Positions 1 through 10,100 are shown, numbered from the stretch's first letter. The stretch: 64,000 nt of DNA from Cyclobacteriaceae bacterium (GCA_027533395.1 JAPZUF010000009.1:186001-250000), one strand, 5' to 3'. Program-made: numbers and translations. Notes: a model not told the origin generated them from the letters alone.

Positions 1-87
1 AATGATTTCTGGCAAAAAATTGATCAGCTAAAAAGTTTTGGTGCGCAAGGCATCTTGGTAATACCTATTGAAAAAATGATTAAATAA
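1..87 (+). CDS. hisG: ATP phosphoribosyltransferase, C-terminal end (partial)
   Basis: Open frame from the first base to a TAA at 85-87, encoding 28 residues that end GILVIPIEKMIK. This ending, with a preceding W and a K-x-x-G-A-x-G-I-L stretch, is typical of the regulatory C-terminal domain of long-form HisG, which starts histidine synthesis by joining ATP and PRPP. It lies 11 bases before hisD, as expected for the first gene of the operon. Only the tail is present, so catalytic residues cannot be checked; the operon promoter and any attenuator lie outside the window. Confidence 0.85.
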   Translation, partial: NDFWQKIDQLKSFGAQGILVIPIEKMIK

Positions 88-98
88 CGCTTAATTAT

Positions 99-1388
99 AT
101 GCAGATATTTATTAATCCAGATCAACACCAGTGGAGTAAGCTTGCAACACGTCCGCAACTATCTCTTGAATTTTTAGAAAGTGCAACACGCAACATTTTA
201 GCGAGGGTGCAACAATCTGGCGATGCAGCGTTGTTCGCATTAACCGAACAGCACGATAAAGCTAAGTTACAATCCTTAGTTGTGAGTGAAGAAGAAATTC
301 AAACTGCCAACAGCAGATTGAGTGCAGACCTCAAGCTAGCTATCTTACAAGCCAAAGCGAATATCGAAAAATTTCACGCAGCACAATCACGAAACGAACA
401 TATAATTGAAACGATGCCCGGTGTTAAGTGTTGGCGCAAGGCCGTTCCAATTTCTAAAGTTGGTATTTATATTCCGGGTGGAACCGCTCCGTTGTTTTCT
501 ACTGTCTTAATGCTAGCTGTTCCCGCCTCATTAGCTGGTTGCAAAGAAATTATTTTATGCTCACCACCTGATAGCAGCGGACAGATTCATGATGCTATCT
601 TATTCGCTGCATCCGTTACAGGAGTTACCAAAATTATAAAAGCAGGAGGTGCGCAAGCGATAGCTGCCTTAGCGTATGGTACTGAATCTGTTCCTAAAGT
701 GCATAAAATTTTCGGACCGGGCAATCAGTATGTAACCAAAGCCAAACAATTGGTTAATCAAGAAGGAACGGCCATCGATATGCCTGCAGGACCATCAGAA
801 GTTTTAGTATTGGTTGATGAAAGTGCTGACCCTACTTTTGTTGCGGCCGACTTACTTGCACAAGCAGAACATGGCGTGGATAGCCAAGTAATGTTAGTAA
901 CAACCTCAAGAGAAATTATTAATCAGGTAGAAAAAGAAATTGATAAACAACTAAAAGCCTTACCAAGAAAAGAGTTAGCTCAACAAGCTTTGCAGAATAG
1001 CAGAGTTTTGTATTTCGCAGCACAAGAAACTGCGTTAGACTTTGTTAACTTCTATTCACCGGAACATTTAATCATCAATACAAAAAATGAAAACGAAGTT
1101 GTAGAGAAAATAACAGATGCAGGATCTGTTTTCATTGGTGCTTATACCCCGGAATCAGCTGGTGATTATGCTTCCGGAACGAATCATACTTTGCCTACCA
1201 ATGGCTATGCAAAAGCATATGCCGGAGTTTCATTAGATAGTTTTGTGAAAAACATTACGTATCAGCAAATCAGTGAAGAAGGTATTCAACATATCGGACC
1301 GATAGTAACAACCATGGCAGAAGCAGAATTACTAAAAGCACATGCCGAAGCCATCACCATTCGTTTACAAAAATTAAAGTCAAAATGA
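99..1388 (+). CDS. hisD: histidinol dehydrogenase HisD
   Basis: Catalyses the last two steps of histidine synthesis, oxidising L-histidinol to L-histidine with two NAD+, using a bound zinc. The 429-residue length is normal. Residues matching the E. coli zinc and catalytic set are all present at a constant offset of four: Q255, H258, E322, H323 (in SPEHLI), D356 and H415. The nucleotide-binding region around GIYIPGGTAPLFS lies near residue 130. The stop overlaps the hisC start in an ATGA, implying translational coupling. ATG at 99 is the only sensible start after the hisG stop. Confidence 0.97.
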   Translation: MQIFINPDQHQWSKLATRPQLSLEFLESATRNILARVQQSGDAALFALTEQHDKAKLQSLVVSEEEIQTANSRLSADLKLAILQAKANIEKFHAAQSRNEHIIETMPGVKCWRKAVPISKVGIYIPGGTAPLFSTVLMLAVPASLAGCKEIILCSPPDSSGQIHDAILFAASVTGVTKIIKAGGAQAIAALAYGTESVPKVHKIFGPGNQYVTKAKQLVNQEGTAIDMPAGPSEVLVLVDESADPTFVAADLLAQAEHGVDSQVMLVTTSREIINQVEKEIDKQLKALPRKELAQQALQNSRVLYFAAQETALDFVNFYSPEHLIINTKNENEVVEKITDAGSVFIGAYTPESAGDYASGTNHTLPTNGYAKAYAGVSLDSFVKNITYQQISEEGIQHIGPIVTTMAEAELLKAHAEAITIRLQKLKSK

Positions 1389-2425
1389 GTTTCTCGCTAG
1401 ACACAATCATTCGCAACAATATTAAACAGATGAAGCCTTACTCCTCTGCACGCGATGAATTTAAAGGAGAAGCCGATGTTTATTTAGATGCGAACGAAAA
1501 CCCATTTGAGAATGGTTACAATCGTTATCCTGACCCCTTACAAATCAAAGTAAAGGAGCGACTTGCTGCAATAAAAAATACTAAGGTTGAAAACATTATT
1601 CTTGGAAATGGTAGCGATGAGATAATCGATTTACTCATTAGAGCTTGTTGTGAACCCGGCAAAGATGCCATTCTTTTAGCTGAACCCACTTATGGCATGT
1701 ATGGTGTTTGTGCACAAGTGAATAACGTGGCTGTCAAGAAGATATCTCTTACTAAAGAATTCCAACTCGATTGGAATGCTATTCTCCAAGTTGATTTTTC
1801 AACTATAAAGATCACTTTCATTTGTTCGCCCAACAATCCGAGTGGGAATTTATTTAAAAAAGAAGATGTCATTTCATTGATTAAACAAAGTAAAGGAATT
1901 GTAGTAGTTGATGAAGCATATATTGATTTTGCAAACGATGAAGGATTTCTTCCCATGCTCAATCAATTTCCTAACCTTGTGGTGATGCAAACTTTTTCTA
2001 AAGCCTGGGGAATGGCCGGATTGCGTTTAGGAATTGGTTATGCATCAACTGAGTTGATTACAGTCTTAAATAAGATAAAATATCCATATAACATCAACAC
2101 TTTCACACAAAATTTCGCTTTACAACAACTTAGTCAGGTTGAAAATATTCGCAAGCAAGTGAACGAAATTTTAACAGAACGCGAAAAGCTAAAATTAGAT
2201 TTAGTTAATCTTCCATCTGTACTAAATATTTATCCTTCTGATGCCAACTTTCTTTTAGTAAAAGTAAATGATGCGAGAAAGATGTATCTTCGCTTGCAAC
2301 AGCAAGGCATCATCGTACGAGACAGATCGAATGTAATCTTATGTGATGACTGTTTACGCATAACTATCGGCACAGTAGATGAAAACAAAAAATTGATTGA
2401 AGCCATTCAACATTTCTCATTATAA
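1385..2425 (+). CDS. hisC: histidinol-phosphate aminotransferase HisC
   Basis: Fold-type I PLP aminotransferase that converts imidazole-acetol phosphate to histidinol phosphate with glutamate as amino donor. The 346 residues match the family length. The PLP lysine is K206 in the motif TFSKAWGMAGLRLG, and the upstream SPNNPSGN and VVDEAYIDF segments supply the cofactor-pocket Asn and the Asp/Tyr pair. The gene overlaps hisD by four bases and is followed after three bases by hisB. Family aminotransferases overlap in specificity, but the operon position fixes the role. Confidence 0.96.
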   Translation: MSFSLDTIIRNNIKQMKPYSSARDEFKGEADVYLDANENPFENGYNRYPDPLQIKVKERLAAIKNTKVENIILGNGSDEIIDLLIRACCEPGKDAILLAEPTYGMYGVCAQVNNVAVKKISLTKEFQLDWNAILQVDFSTIKITFICSPNNPSGNLFKKEDVISLIKQSKGIVVVDEAYIDFANDEGFLPMLNQFPNLVVMQTFSKAWGMAGLRLGIGYASTELITVLNKIKYPYNINTFTQNFALQQLSQVENIRKQVNEILTEREKLKLDLVNLPSVLNIYPSDANFLLVKVNDARKMYLRLQQQGIIVRDRSNVILCDDCLRITIGTVDENKKLIEAIQHFSL

Positions 2426-2428
2426 AAT

Positions 2429-3550
2429 ATGAATATGAAAAAAATTCTTTTCATCGATAGAGATGGAACATTGATTAAAGAACCTTCCGATGAACAGATC
2501 GATAGTTTTGAAAAGCTTGAATATTTACCTTTCGTTTTTCAAGGTTTAAGTCAAATAGCTAACGCTAATCTATACGAATTGGTCATCGTTACCAACCAAG
2601 ACGGATTAGGCACAGATAGATTTCCAGAAAATACATTTTGGCCGGCACATCAAAAAATGATGCAAGCTTTCGAAAACGAAGGCATTACTTTCTCTGCTGT
2701 TCACATAGATAAATCCTTTCCACACGAAAACTTACCAACGCGTAAGCCAGGCATAGGTATGTTAACAACTTACCTGAATGTACAGTATGACATCACTAAC
2801 TCACTTGTTATTGGTGATAGAGTTACAGATGTTATATTTGCCAAAAACTTAGGATGCAAAGCTATTTTTATCAACGATGGCAGCAAAGCCAATGAGGTTC
2901 AAACGCAAGGTCTAACTGATTTTCTTGCATTAACAACAACATCGTGGAAAGACATTGCTACTTTTATATTAAAACCAGAAAGAAAAGTTTCGCACATAAG
3001 AAAAACCAAAGAAACCGACATCTCTATCACCTTAAATTTAGATGGAACTGGCATAGCAAAAAATGAAACCGGACTTGGCTTTTTTGATCACATGCTCGAT
3101 CAACTAGCTAAACACGGTAACATCGATTTAGCTATTGTTTGCAAAGGAGATTTACATATTGACGAACACCACACCATAGAAGACACTGCGCTTGCATTGG
3201 GTGAAGCATTTGCGTTAGCCTTAACCGATAAGCGAGGGTTAGAACGTTATGGCTTCTGCTTACCTATGGATGACTGCCTGGCACAAGTAGCTATTGATTT
3301 TGGTGGAAGACCTTGGCTAGTGTGGGAGGCTACTTTTACTAGAGAAAAAATTGGAGAGATGCCTACCGAAATGTTTATGCATTTCTTTAAATCATTTTCA
3401 GATGCAGCTAAATGCAACCTCAATATAAAAGCAGAAGGTGGCAACGAACACCATAAAATAGAAGCCATCTTTAAAGCCTTTGCAAAATCTATAAAAATGG
3501 CCATCAAAAGGGAAGGCAATCAACTTCCATCAACCAAAGGTGTTTTATGA
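2429..3550 (+). CDS. hisB: bifunctional histidinol-phosphatase / imidazoleglycerol-phosphate dehydratase HisB
   Basis: A fusion of two histidine enzymes. Residues 1 to about 165 form a HAD-type phosphatase with the nucleophile motif IDRDGTLI (D10, D12) and a later GDRVTD acid motif; it hydrolyses histidinol phosphate. From about residue 190 the imidazoleglycerol-phosphate dehydratase domain carries the paired metal-binding motifs [13 protein letters not shown] and DEHHTIED, and near the C-terminus EGGNEHHK. The length of 373 is slightly above E. coli HisB (355). An alternative ATG lies two codons downstream at 2435. The stop overlaps hisH by four bases. Confidence 0.97.
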   Translation: MNMKKILFIDRDGTLIKEPSDEQIDSFEKLEYLPFVFQGLSQIANANLYELVIVTNQDGLGTDRFPENTFWPAHQKMMQAFENEGITFSAVHIDKSFPHENLPTRKPGIGMLTTYLNVQYDITNSLVIGDRVTDVIFAKNLGCKAIFINDGSKANEVQTQGLTDFLALTTTSWKDIATFILKPERKVSHIRKTKETDISITLNLDGTGIAKNETGLGFFDHMLDQLAKHGNIDLAIVCKGDLHIDEHHTIEDTALALGEAFALALTDKRGLERYGFCLPMDDCLAQVAIDFGGRPWLVWEATFTREKIGEMPTEMFMHFFKSFSDAAKCNLNIKAEGGNEHHKIEAIFKAFAKSIKMAIKREGNQLPSTKGVL

Positions 3551-4137
3551 AAGTCGCTGTTATCAAATATAACGCTGGTAATATACGCTCGGTGGCGTAT
3601 GCATTGGAGCGCTTGCAAGTTGATTTTTCCATAACAGATGAACATGAAGAAATTCTAAAAGCGGATAAAGTAATTTTTCCAGGAGTTGGCGAGGCAAGTT
3701 CAACGATGCGCTATTTAAGAGATCATAAGTTGGATGAATTGATTAAATCACTGCAACAACCTGTTTTAGGTGTTTGTTTAGGTATGCAACTGATGTGCAA
3801 ATATTCTGAAGAAAACGATACTGCTTGTTTAGGCATTTTTGATGAAAAGGTAAAAAAATTTATTCCTCAACAAAAAGAAAAAGTACCTCATATGGGTTGG
3901 AACACCATCACCACAACCAATAGTTGGCTGGGTGAAAGTGTAAACAATCAATATGTCTATTTTGTACACGGGTATTATGTACCGGTTAATGAAAACACAG
4001 CAGCTATAGCACAATATATTCAGCCTTTTAGCGCAGCGTTAAAGAAAGATAATTTTTATGCAGTTCAATTTCATCCGGAGAAATCAGCAGAAACCGGACA
4101 GAAAATTTTAGAAAGTTTTTTAAATTCTAGATCATGA
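3547..4137 (+). CDS. hisH: imidazole glycerol phosphate synthase, glutaminase subunit HisH
   Basis: Class I glutamine amidotransferase that supplies ammonia to HisF. The catalytic triad is visible: C77 in GVCLGMQLM, and H176 and E178 in QFHPEKS. The length of 196 is normal. The start overlaps hisB and the stop overlaps hisA, each by four bases (ATGA), so the subunit should be made in step with its neighbours. The functional partner HisF is encoded two genes downstream. Confidence 0.96.
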   Translation: MKVAVIKYNAGNIRSVAYALERLQVDFSITDEHEEILKADKVIFPGVGEASSTMRYLRDHKLDELIKSLQQPVLGVCLGMQLMCKYSEENDTACLGIFDEKVKKFIPQQKEKVPHMGWNTITTTNSWLGESVNNQYVYFVHGYYVPVNENTAAIAQYIQPFSAALKKDNFYAVQFHPEKSAETGQKILESFLNSRS

Positions 4138-4850
4138 TTATTTTTCCGGCTATCGATATCATAGAAGGCAAATGCGTGCGCTTAACGCAAGGCGATTATC
4201 AAGCTAAAACCATCTACCACGATAAACCTGCCGACATGGCAAAAATGTTTGAAGATGAGGGATTCTCTCACTTACATGTTGTAGATTTAGATGGTGCGCA
4301 AGCTGGCGCAATTAGAAATTGGCGTTCAATAGAAGAGATAACAAAATCAACCAACCTAAATGTCGATGTTGGCGGTGGCATTAAAACAGCATCAACTATT
4401 GAATCCTTATTAGAACTAGGTGTAAAACAAGTTAACTTAGGAAGCATCGCACACAAAGCCCCTGAACTGGTACAAGAATGGATGGAACAATTTGGAAACA
4501 ATACCATCATCATCAGTGCTGATGTACGCGATGAAAATATTGCTGTTCAAGGTTGGCAAAATCAATCCACTTCTAATGTATTCGATTTTATAAAAAATAA
4601 TCAGTGGGAAAAAGCGACCATCACTTGCACCGATATTCAAACAGATGGTATGCTTAGCGGACCCAACGTTAGTTTATATGCCAAACTAAGACAACAATTT
4701 CCACAAGCCAGTATCATAGCCAGTGGTGGTGTTGGGAATATAGAACATATCAAAGCTTTAAAAGAATTAAAAGTATTTGGTGTTATAGTAGGCAAGGCTA
4801 TTTACGAAAACAAAATCAGTTTAAAAGAATTACAAAGTTATGCTGGCTAA
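4134..4850 (+). CDS. hisA: ProFAR isomerase HisA
   Basis: Phosphoribosylformimino-5-aminoimidazole carboxamide ribotide isomerase, a TIM barrel of 238 residues. The first catalytic aspartate is D8 in [14 protein letters not shown]. The second-half acid lies in [14 protein letters not shown], and the phosphate-binding glycines are in DVGGGIK and ASGGVGN. It resembles hisF because both arose from the same half-barrel duplication; the ID-I-I-x-G-K N-terminus favours HisA over HisF. It overlaps hisF by eleven bases. Confidence 0.96.
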   Translation: MIIFPAIDIIEGKCVRLTQGDYQAKTIYHDKPADMAKMFEDEGFSHLHVVDLDGAQAGAIRNWRSIEEITKSTNLNVDVGGGIKTASTIESLLELGVKQVNLGSIAHKAPELVQEWMEQFGNNTIIISADVRDENIAVQGWQNQSTSNVFDFIKNNQWEKATITCTDIQTDGMLSGPNVSLYAKLRQQFPQASIIASGGVGNIEHIKALKELKVFGVIVGKAIYENKISLKELQSYAG

Positions 4851-5592
4851 ACGCATTATTCCTTGCTTGGATATTAAAGATGGTAGAACTGTAAAAGGCA
4901 TCAACTTTGAAAACATGCGCGATGCCGGAGATCCGGTTGCCTTAGGAGAAAAGTACGCCAAAGAAGGTGCTGATGAATTGGTGTTTCTAGATATCTCTGC
5001 CACACAAGAGCAACGCAAAACTTTTGCCTCTCTTGTAAACGAAATCGCGCGCCACCTCAACATACCTTTTACGGTGGGTGGCGGCATCAGCTCCATTGCT
5101 GACGCAGAAAAATTATTAGAAGCAGGTGCAGATAAAGTAAGCATCAATTCATCTGCAGTGTACAATCCGGATTTAATCAATGAAATGGCAAAAGCTTTTG
5201 GTTCTCAATTTGTTGTCGTTGCCATCGATGCCAAAAAAGAAATTAATAACTGGGTAGTACATACACATGGTGGCAAAAAAGCAACAGATAAAAGATTGTA
5301 TTCATGGGCGTTAGAAACACAAGAGCGTGGTGCGGGAGAAATTTTATTTACCAGCATGAACCACGATGGTGCCAAACAAGGTTTCGCCAATGAGGCTTTA
5401 GAAAAACTACACCATGCTTTACAAATACCCGTTATTGCCAGCGGTGGCGCAGGCGATTACGGTCATTTCATGGATGTTTTTACATTAGGAAAAGCTGATG
5501 CCGCCTTAGCAGCTAGTGTTTTTCACTTTGGCGAAATCAGTGTGCCACAACTTAAATCATACTTACGCTCAAAACTTATATCGGTACGATAA
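4840..5592 (+). CDS. hisF: imidazole glycerol phosphate synthase, cyclase subunit HisF
   Basis: Cyclase subunit that uses ammonia from HisH to form imidazole glycerol phosphate and AICAR. The 250-residue TIM barrel has both catalytic aspartates: D11 in [15 protein letters not shown] and D130 in VVAIDAKKE. Phosphate-binding GGGI and [10 protein letters not shown] segments are present. The start lies eleven bases inside hisA, and the stop shares one base with the hisIE start (TAATG). AICAR produced here links the pathway to purine synthesis. Confidence 0.97.
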   Translation: MLAKRIIPCLDIKDGRTVKGINFENMRDAGDPVALGEKYAKEGADELVFLDISATQEQRKTFASLVNEIARHLNIPFTVGGGISSIADAEKLLEAGADKVSINSSAVYNPDLINEMAKAFGSQFVVVAIDAKKEINNWVVHTHGGKKATDKRLYSWALETQERGAGEILFTSMNHDGAKQGFANEALEKLHHALQIPVIASGGAGDYGHFMDVFTLGKADAALAASVFHFGEISVPQLKSYLRSKLISVR

Positions 5593-6206
5593 TGAATATT
5601 GAAACATTACGATTTGATAAATTGCAAGGTCTTATTCCTTGCATTGTTCAAGATAGCGAAACAAAAGCTGTGCTGATGCTAGGCTTCATGAACCAAGAAG
5701 CATTGGAAAAAACAATAGCTGAGAAAAGAGTTACTTTCTTCTCCCGATCTAAAAACAGGTTATGGACAAAAGGAGAAACTTCCGGTAATTTTTTAGAAGT
5801 AGAAAATATCATCGCAGATTGTGATCAGGATACGCTATTGATAGAAGCCAAACCCAAAGGTGTTGTTTGCCATACCGGAACTTCAACTTGCTTTGGCAAT
5901 TCTAGTCCGGATAAATTTTCATTAGCCAGCTTAGATGCTTTAATTCAGGATAGAAAGGTACATCCTATCGAGAAGTCATATACCAACACGTTATTAGCTG
6001 GTTCGATCAATAAAGTAGCGCAAAAAGTAGGTGAAGAAGCGGTAGAATTGGTAATCGAAAGCAAAGACAACGACAAAGATTTGTTTTTAGGGGAAGCAGC
6101 AGACTTAATGTATCATTTCTTAATATTGCTAGCCGCCAAAAATTATAGACTTAGTGATGTAGAAGAAGTGTTGGAGAAAAGATTTCGCAAAAAAACAACA
6201 GAATAA
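5592..6206 (+). CDS. hisI: bifunctional phosphoribosyl-AMP cyclohydrolase / phosphoribosyl-ATP pyrophosphatase HisIE
   Basis: A 204-residue fusion for steps two and three of the pathway. The N-terminal cyclohydrolase has FFSRSKNRLWTKGETSGN and the metal-binding aspartates and cysteines in DCDQDTLL and VCHTGTSTCF. The C-terminal pyrophosphohydrolase, from about residue 115, has the helical MazG-like motif VGEEAVELVIE followed by EAADLMYHFLILL. It is the last gene of the operon; no clear hairpin terminator is visible in the 93 bases before the next gene. Confidence 0.96.
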   Translation: MNIETLRFDKLQGLIPCIVQDSETKAVLMLGFMNQEALEKTIAEKRVTFFSRSKNRLWTKGETSGNFLEVENIIADCDQDTLLIEAKPKGVVCHTGTSTCFGNSSPDKFSLASLDALIQDRKVHPIEKSYTNTLLAGSINKVAQKVGEEAVELVIESKDNDKDLFLGEAADLMYHFLILLAAKNYRLSDVEEVLEKRFRKKTTE

Positions 6207-6299
6207 TACATCTAACTGTTAAATAAACTTCATAGTAACTTAACATAGGCTAAAAGTTAAAGTATCGATTAGCTGATACCTTTACGCGTGACCATCTTG

Positions 6300-8153
6300 A
6301 TGCGTTTTTTTAACTCCATTAGTAAGCGACTGTTTCTTGCACTTAGCATCGTTTTTATAACTGTTATTGGCATTTCTATTTTATCCTATCAGTTTAATCT
6401 CAAAAATAAAAAACTTTACGCGCTGGTCAATCAACTGGAAAGTCAACGTGTTAATGCTTTAGAGTTAGTTAAAAACGATTTAGACTTTCTTCGTTTCGAA
6501 ATTATCAATGCTGCATTCTACCAAAACAAACAATCCTACCATACACTTCGCCACGATACAATTTTAAAACAAGTATTAACTCAACATCAACTGCTTGAAA
6601 GCAAACTGCATGTTCTTAGCGAAGATCTTTCGACTGATATGGTAACCGCAGAAATTCAATTGCTACAATACGATACGCTCTTCAAAACCTTCAAAGATTT
6701 ACAAATCAAAAGGGGATTTAAAGATTTTGGCTTGGAAGGTAAAATGCGGAGATACGCTCATGAACTTGAAAATCACTCAGAAGATATTTCCATGGTTGAT
6801 GTTTTAACTTTGCGCAGACATGAGAAAGATTTCTTCCTTAGAAAAGAGGCCACCTATCAAAATAAATTTAATCAACTGATTAATTTAATCCTGCAGAACT
6901 TAAAGATTAAAAAGAGTTACAATCCTTATACCATTTATTTACTCACTTCTTACAAGCAATATTTTAACGAACTAGCCACCATCGATATTCAACTAGGGCA
7001 AGGTGCCGATCAAGGTTTAACAGGAAAGCTTAATCAGCAAGCACAATTGTTTTCAGCAACAATTGAAAAAACAGTATTGTTAGCCAATGCAAAGGCCGAG
7101 GAAGTCATTCGGCAGTCTTTGTATTCCAGTATATTAATTGGAACTTGTTTATTTCTGTTGGCAGGAATGCTTACATTTTTTACAGCATCGAGTTTAACTT
7201 TACCTATCAAGAAATTAAGTTTCTTAATGAGTAAATATTTTATTCGACAATCTATTCGTGAAAAAGACTTACCGAATCATTATCACATTTCTGAAATTCA
7301 GAATTTATCAGAATCATTTTTACTACTCACTAAAAAACTAAAAGCACAATTCGCGGATGCAGAAAAGAAATCTCAACTCATCGAAAAACGAAACAAAGAA
7401 TTGCAACAACTCAATGAAGAATTAGATCGATTCATCTATAGTTCAGCTCACGATTTAAAATCTCCTTTGGCATCACTTGAAGGGCTAATCTATTTATTTA
7501 AGTTGGATAATAAAGATGAAAGTCTACACCACTATTTCGATAAAATGAAAAAAAGTGTTGATCGAATGAATGGTTTTATTAAAGACATAACCGATTATGC
7601 TAAAAATAAACGACAACATATTCAACCAGAAATCATCAATCTGTCTTATCAGATAAAAGAAATTATCGATGCATTACAGTTTCTTCCTGAAATGAAAAAC
7701 ATCAACATTGAAATGGATATTGATGAAGCTAATAACTTTGTGACAACTGATAAAACTAGATTAGAAATTATATTAAAAAATATCATTTCAAATGCTATCA
7801 AATACTACGATCCACAAAAAGAAAATCCTAAAGTATATATCCACGTTAAGCAAGAAAGCTACGATGTTACAATAACCATTAAAGATAACGGCATTGGCAT
7901 CGCAACAGAACACTTACCCAAAATTTTTGATATGTTTTATCGCGCTGTAGAAAATGCAAAAGGCTCGGGTATTGGTTTATTTTTGGTAAAAGAATCTGTA
8001 AAAATGATTCGTGGCCACATTGAAGTACAGTCAGTTATTGGCCAAGGAACAACCTTTATTTTAAGCTTTCCATCTTTACTTCATGTAAATGTAAACCACT
8101 TACCAGAATCGGAGGCCCTACTTCCACTTTTAAAAGTAAAAACAAGCGTTTAA
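6300..8153 (+). CDS. membrane sensor histidine kinase (orphan)
   Basis: Two-TM sensor kinase of 617 residues. TM1 is at about 10-30 and TM2 at about 273-300, enclosing a mostly helical extracytoplasmic sensor of about 240 residues. A HAMP-like linker and coiled coil follow. The dimerisation/phosphoacceptor box is SSAHDLKSPL (H384), the N-box is NIISNAIKYY (N498), and the ATP-lid glycines are in DNGIGI and GSGIGLFLV. No response regulator is adjacent, so its partner is unknown. A GTG at 6288 would add four residues. The ATG at 6300 is preferred because TACCTTTA, one mismatch from the -7 consensus, lies at 6277-6284, very close to the GTG. Confidence 0.88.
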   Translation: MRFFNSISKRLFLALSIVFITVIGISILSYQFNLKNKKLYALVNQLESQRVNALELVKNDLDFLRFEIINAAFYQNKQSYHTLRHDTILKQVLTQHQLLESKLHVLSEDLSTDMVTAEIQLLQYDTLFKTFKDLQIKRGFKDFGLEGKMRRYAHELENHSEDISMVDVLTLRRHEKDFFLRKEATYQNKFNQLINLILQNLKIKKSYNPYTIYLLTSYKQYFNELATIDIQLGQGADQGLTGKLNQQAQLFSATIEKTVLLANAKAEEVIRQSLYSSILIGTCLFLLAGMLTFFTASSLTLPIKKLSFLMSKYFIRQSIREKDLPNHYHISEIQNLSESFLLLTKKLKAQFADAEKKSQLIEKRNKELQQLNEELDRFIYSSAHDLKSPLASLEGLIYLFKLDNKDESLHHYFDKMKKSVDRMNGFIKDITDYAKNKRQHIQPEIINLSYQIKEIIDALQFLPEMKNINIEMDIDEANNFVTTDKTRLEIILKNIISNAIKYYDPQKENPKVYIHVKQESYDVTITIKDNGIGIATEHLPKIFDMFYRAVENAKGSGIGLFLVKESVKMIRGHIEVQSVIGQGTTFILSFPSLLHVNVNHLPESEALLPLLKVKTSV

Positions 8154-8213
8154 TACCGTTTTTTGTCTCTTCCACTTGAATTTGTATAATTAAAAGTCCA
8201 ACTTTAGGGTTGA

Positions 8214-9050
8214 ATGCATACCACTTTGGGCTATATTTTTCATTTTCAGAGAACCCTCTTTCTGTTTTGGGTTTTGATTTTTCTTTTATTAGCTCAGGTA
8301 ACTTTCGCCCAAAATTACCATAAAGACAGAGCTCGATATTATAAAAATCAATACAAAAAAACGAACCCAACTTATAAGCGTGCTTGTAATTTGTTAGAGC
8401 GAAAGCATAAAAAAACAAAAAACAAAAAGGTACCGAAGCTTGCTGGCAAACCGAGAAAGTCTACACCTGTATTACAAGCAGAAGTAGAAACCATTGCTTC
8501 TTCTAAACCTATACCTCCTCCGTTAAAACCAAAACCTACTGCAACAACTGCCAAACCTACCTTTACGCCATCACCAATAGTTTCGAAAAAAACATTGGAT
8601 GAATTGCATAATAAAGAAGACCAGGTTTTAAAATTGAATAATCTCCCTGCACCTTCTTCAGAAAAACACGAAGAAATAAGAAGATTGGTAGCCAACACTT
8701 TAGCGAATAAAAAAGACAACGAACCAATAGAACTTGAGCCTTTGTATTTTACTTTCGATCAAGATGAGTTTTCTGTTGTTGATATGGATCCTTTTTTAAT
8801 TGCGGTTGAGTTTGCATTGCAAGGCAAACACATCCTTATTGAAGGGCACACAGATCATGAAGGAAAGGATGATTACAATGTTCAACTCTCCATTAAAAGA
8901 GTTGAGAAAATAAGACAACTCATGCAAGAGATGGGTGTACCTGATGATAGAATTTCAGTTGTTGGTTACGGTGAAGAAGTAACCGATCATACAGATAAAA
9001 CAGATGAAGGCCGGCAAAAAAACAGACGCGTAGATTTCAAAGCATTTTAA
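8214..9050 (+). CDS. OmpA-like peptidoglycan-binding envelope protein
   Basis: 278 residues. A hydrophobic signal segment spans about 14-31 and ends in TFAQ. A strongly basic stretch rich in K, R and Y follows (about 33-85), then a Pro/Lys-rich linker (about 100-130). The C-terminal OmpA/MotB domain covers about 175-278 and shows the family motif IEGHTDHEGKDDYN, the repeat YNVQLSIKRVEKI, and the terminal GRQKNRRVDF. Such domains bind diaminopimelate in peptidoglycan and tether the outer membrane. No beta-barrel is evident, so it is probably periplasmic or anchored by its N-terminus. A strong terminator follows at 9124. Confidence 0.85.
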   Translation: MHTTLGYIFHFQRTLFLFWVLIFLLLAQVTFAQNYHKDRARYYKNQYKKTNPTYKRACNLLERKHKKTKNKKVPKLAGKPRKSTPVLQAEVETIASSKPIPPPLKPKPTATTAKPTFTPSPIVSKKTLDELHNKEDQVLKLNNLPAPSSEKHEEIRRLVANTLANKKDNEPIELEPLYFTFDQDEFSVVDMDPFLIAVEFALQGKHILIEGHTDHEGKDDYNVQLSIKRVEKIRQLMQEMGVPDDRISVVGYGEEVTDHTDKTDEGRQKNRRVDFKAF

Positions 9051-9123
9051 AATTTCGTCTTTTAGTTTCCTTCACAAAATTCATTCTTGAACAACTAATG
9101 TTACTTGAACGATTGGAAATAAA

Positions 9124-9148
9124 AAAGCCGAAGAAATTCTTCGGCTTT
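9124..9148 (+). terminator. bidirectional intrinsic terminator between ompA-like gene and mdh
   Basis: Near-perfect inverted repeat with arms AAAGCCGAAGAA (9124-9135) and TTCTTCGGCTTT (9137-9148). It is flanked by an A-run on the left and a T-rich tract on the right. It sits between two convergent genes, 23 bases before the mdh stop, and so can end transcription from both sides. Confidence 0.8.
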
Positions 9149-9170
9149 CGTTTAAATTTTGGGTAAATAA

Positions 9171-10100
9171 TTATCCTAATTTTTCTAAAACATCCATTAC
9201 TTCTCTTACCGCTTTACGGCTCGATTCCAGTAAGGCTTTTTCTTCTGCATTCAAATCTAATTCTATCACTTTCTCTATACCATTTTTGCCTAACACAACC
9301 GGTACTCCTAAATAGCAATCATTGATGCCATATTCTCCTTCAAGTTTGATACAAACAGGGAAAACTCTTCTTTGATCTTTCACGATGGCTTCTACCATTT
9401 GCGCAGCGGCTGAGCCTGGTGCATACCAAGCAGAAGTTCCCATTAGTTTTACCAATTCCCCACCTCCTACTTTTGTTCTTTCTAATATGGCATTCAATTT
9501 ATCTTTGTCGATAAGTTCAGTCACCGGAATACCAGCTACAGTTGTATAGCGCGGTAGCGGCACCATAGTATCACCATGCCCACCCAACAACATGGCTTGA
9601 ATATCTTTAGGAGATACATTTAAAGCTTCAGCTAAAAAAGCTCTATAACGTGCTGTATCTAATATACCAGCCATTCCCATCACTTTAGTGCGAGGAAATT
9701 TTGAAGTGAGATGCGCCTGATAAGTCATTACATCCAAAGGATTAGATACAACGATGATGATGGCATTTGGCGAATGCTTTACTACGTTTTCAGTAACTGT
9801 TTTTACAATGCCGGCATTTGTTGTAATTAAATCATCGCGGCTCATGCCGGGTTTTCTCGGTAAACCGGAAGTAATGACCACAACATCAGAATTCGCTGTT
9901 TTGGTATAATCATTAGTTGAACCTATCGTACGAGAGTCGTACAAATCAATAGGCGCTTTTTGCCAGATATCAAGCGATTTTCCTTCGGCTAGTCCTTCCT
10001 TAATGTCTACCAAAACAATTTCGTTGGCTACTTCGCGGTAAGCCAAAACATCTGCACAGGTAGCGCCAACATTACCAGCGCCAACGACCGTAACTTTCAT
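9171..10100 (-). CDS. mdh: malate dehydrogenase
   Basis: NAD-dependent malate/oxaloacetate interconversion in the TCA cycle. The 309 residues are of the LDH-like MDH type. They include the Rossmann start VVGAGNVGATCA, D32 in LVDIKEG (favouring NAD over NADP), substrate arginines R82 and R88 in LPRKPGMSRDD, R151 with D148 in LDTARYR, and the catalytic histidine H175 in GGHGDTMVP. R82 in the active-site loop where lactate dehydrogenases carry Gln supports malate as substrate. It is a single gene, with 96 bases separating it from tilS upstream. Confidence 0.95.
   Translation of the reverse strand: MKVTVVGAGNVGATCADVLAYREVANEIVLVDIKEGLAEGKSLDIWQKAPIDLYDSRTIGSTNDYTKTANSDVVVITSGLPRKPGMSRDDLITTNAGIVKTVTENVVKHSPNAIIIVVSNPLDVMTYQAHLTSKFPRTKVMGMAGILDTARYRAFLAEALNVSPKDIQAMLLGGHGDTMVPLPRYTTVAGIPVTELIDKDKLNAILERTKVGGGELVKLMGTSAWYAPGSAAAQMVEAIVKDQRRVFPVCIKLEGEYGINDCYLGVPVVLGKNGIEKVIELDLNAEEKALLESSRKAVREVMDVLEKLG

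Noticed and set aside
8056-8418. 120-codon minus-strand open frame between the kinase and OmpA-like genes
   Set aside because: It overlaps both real genes and has no domain.
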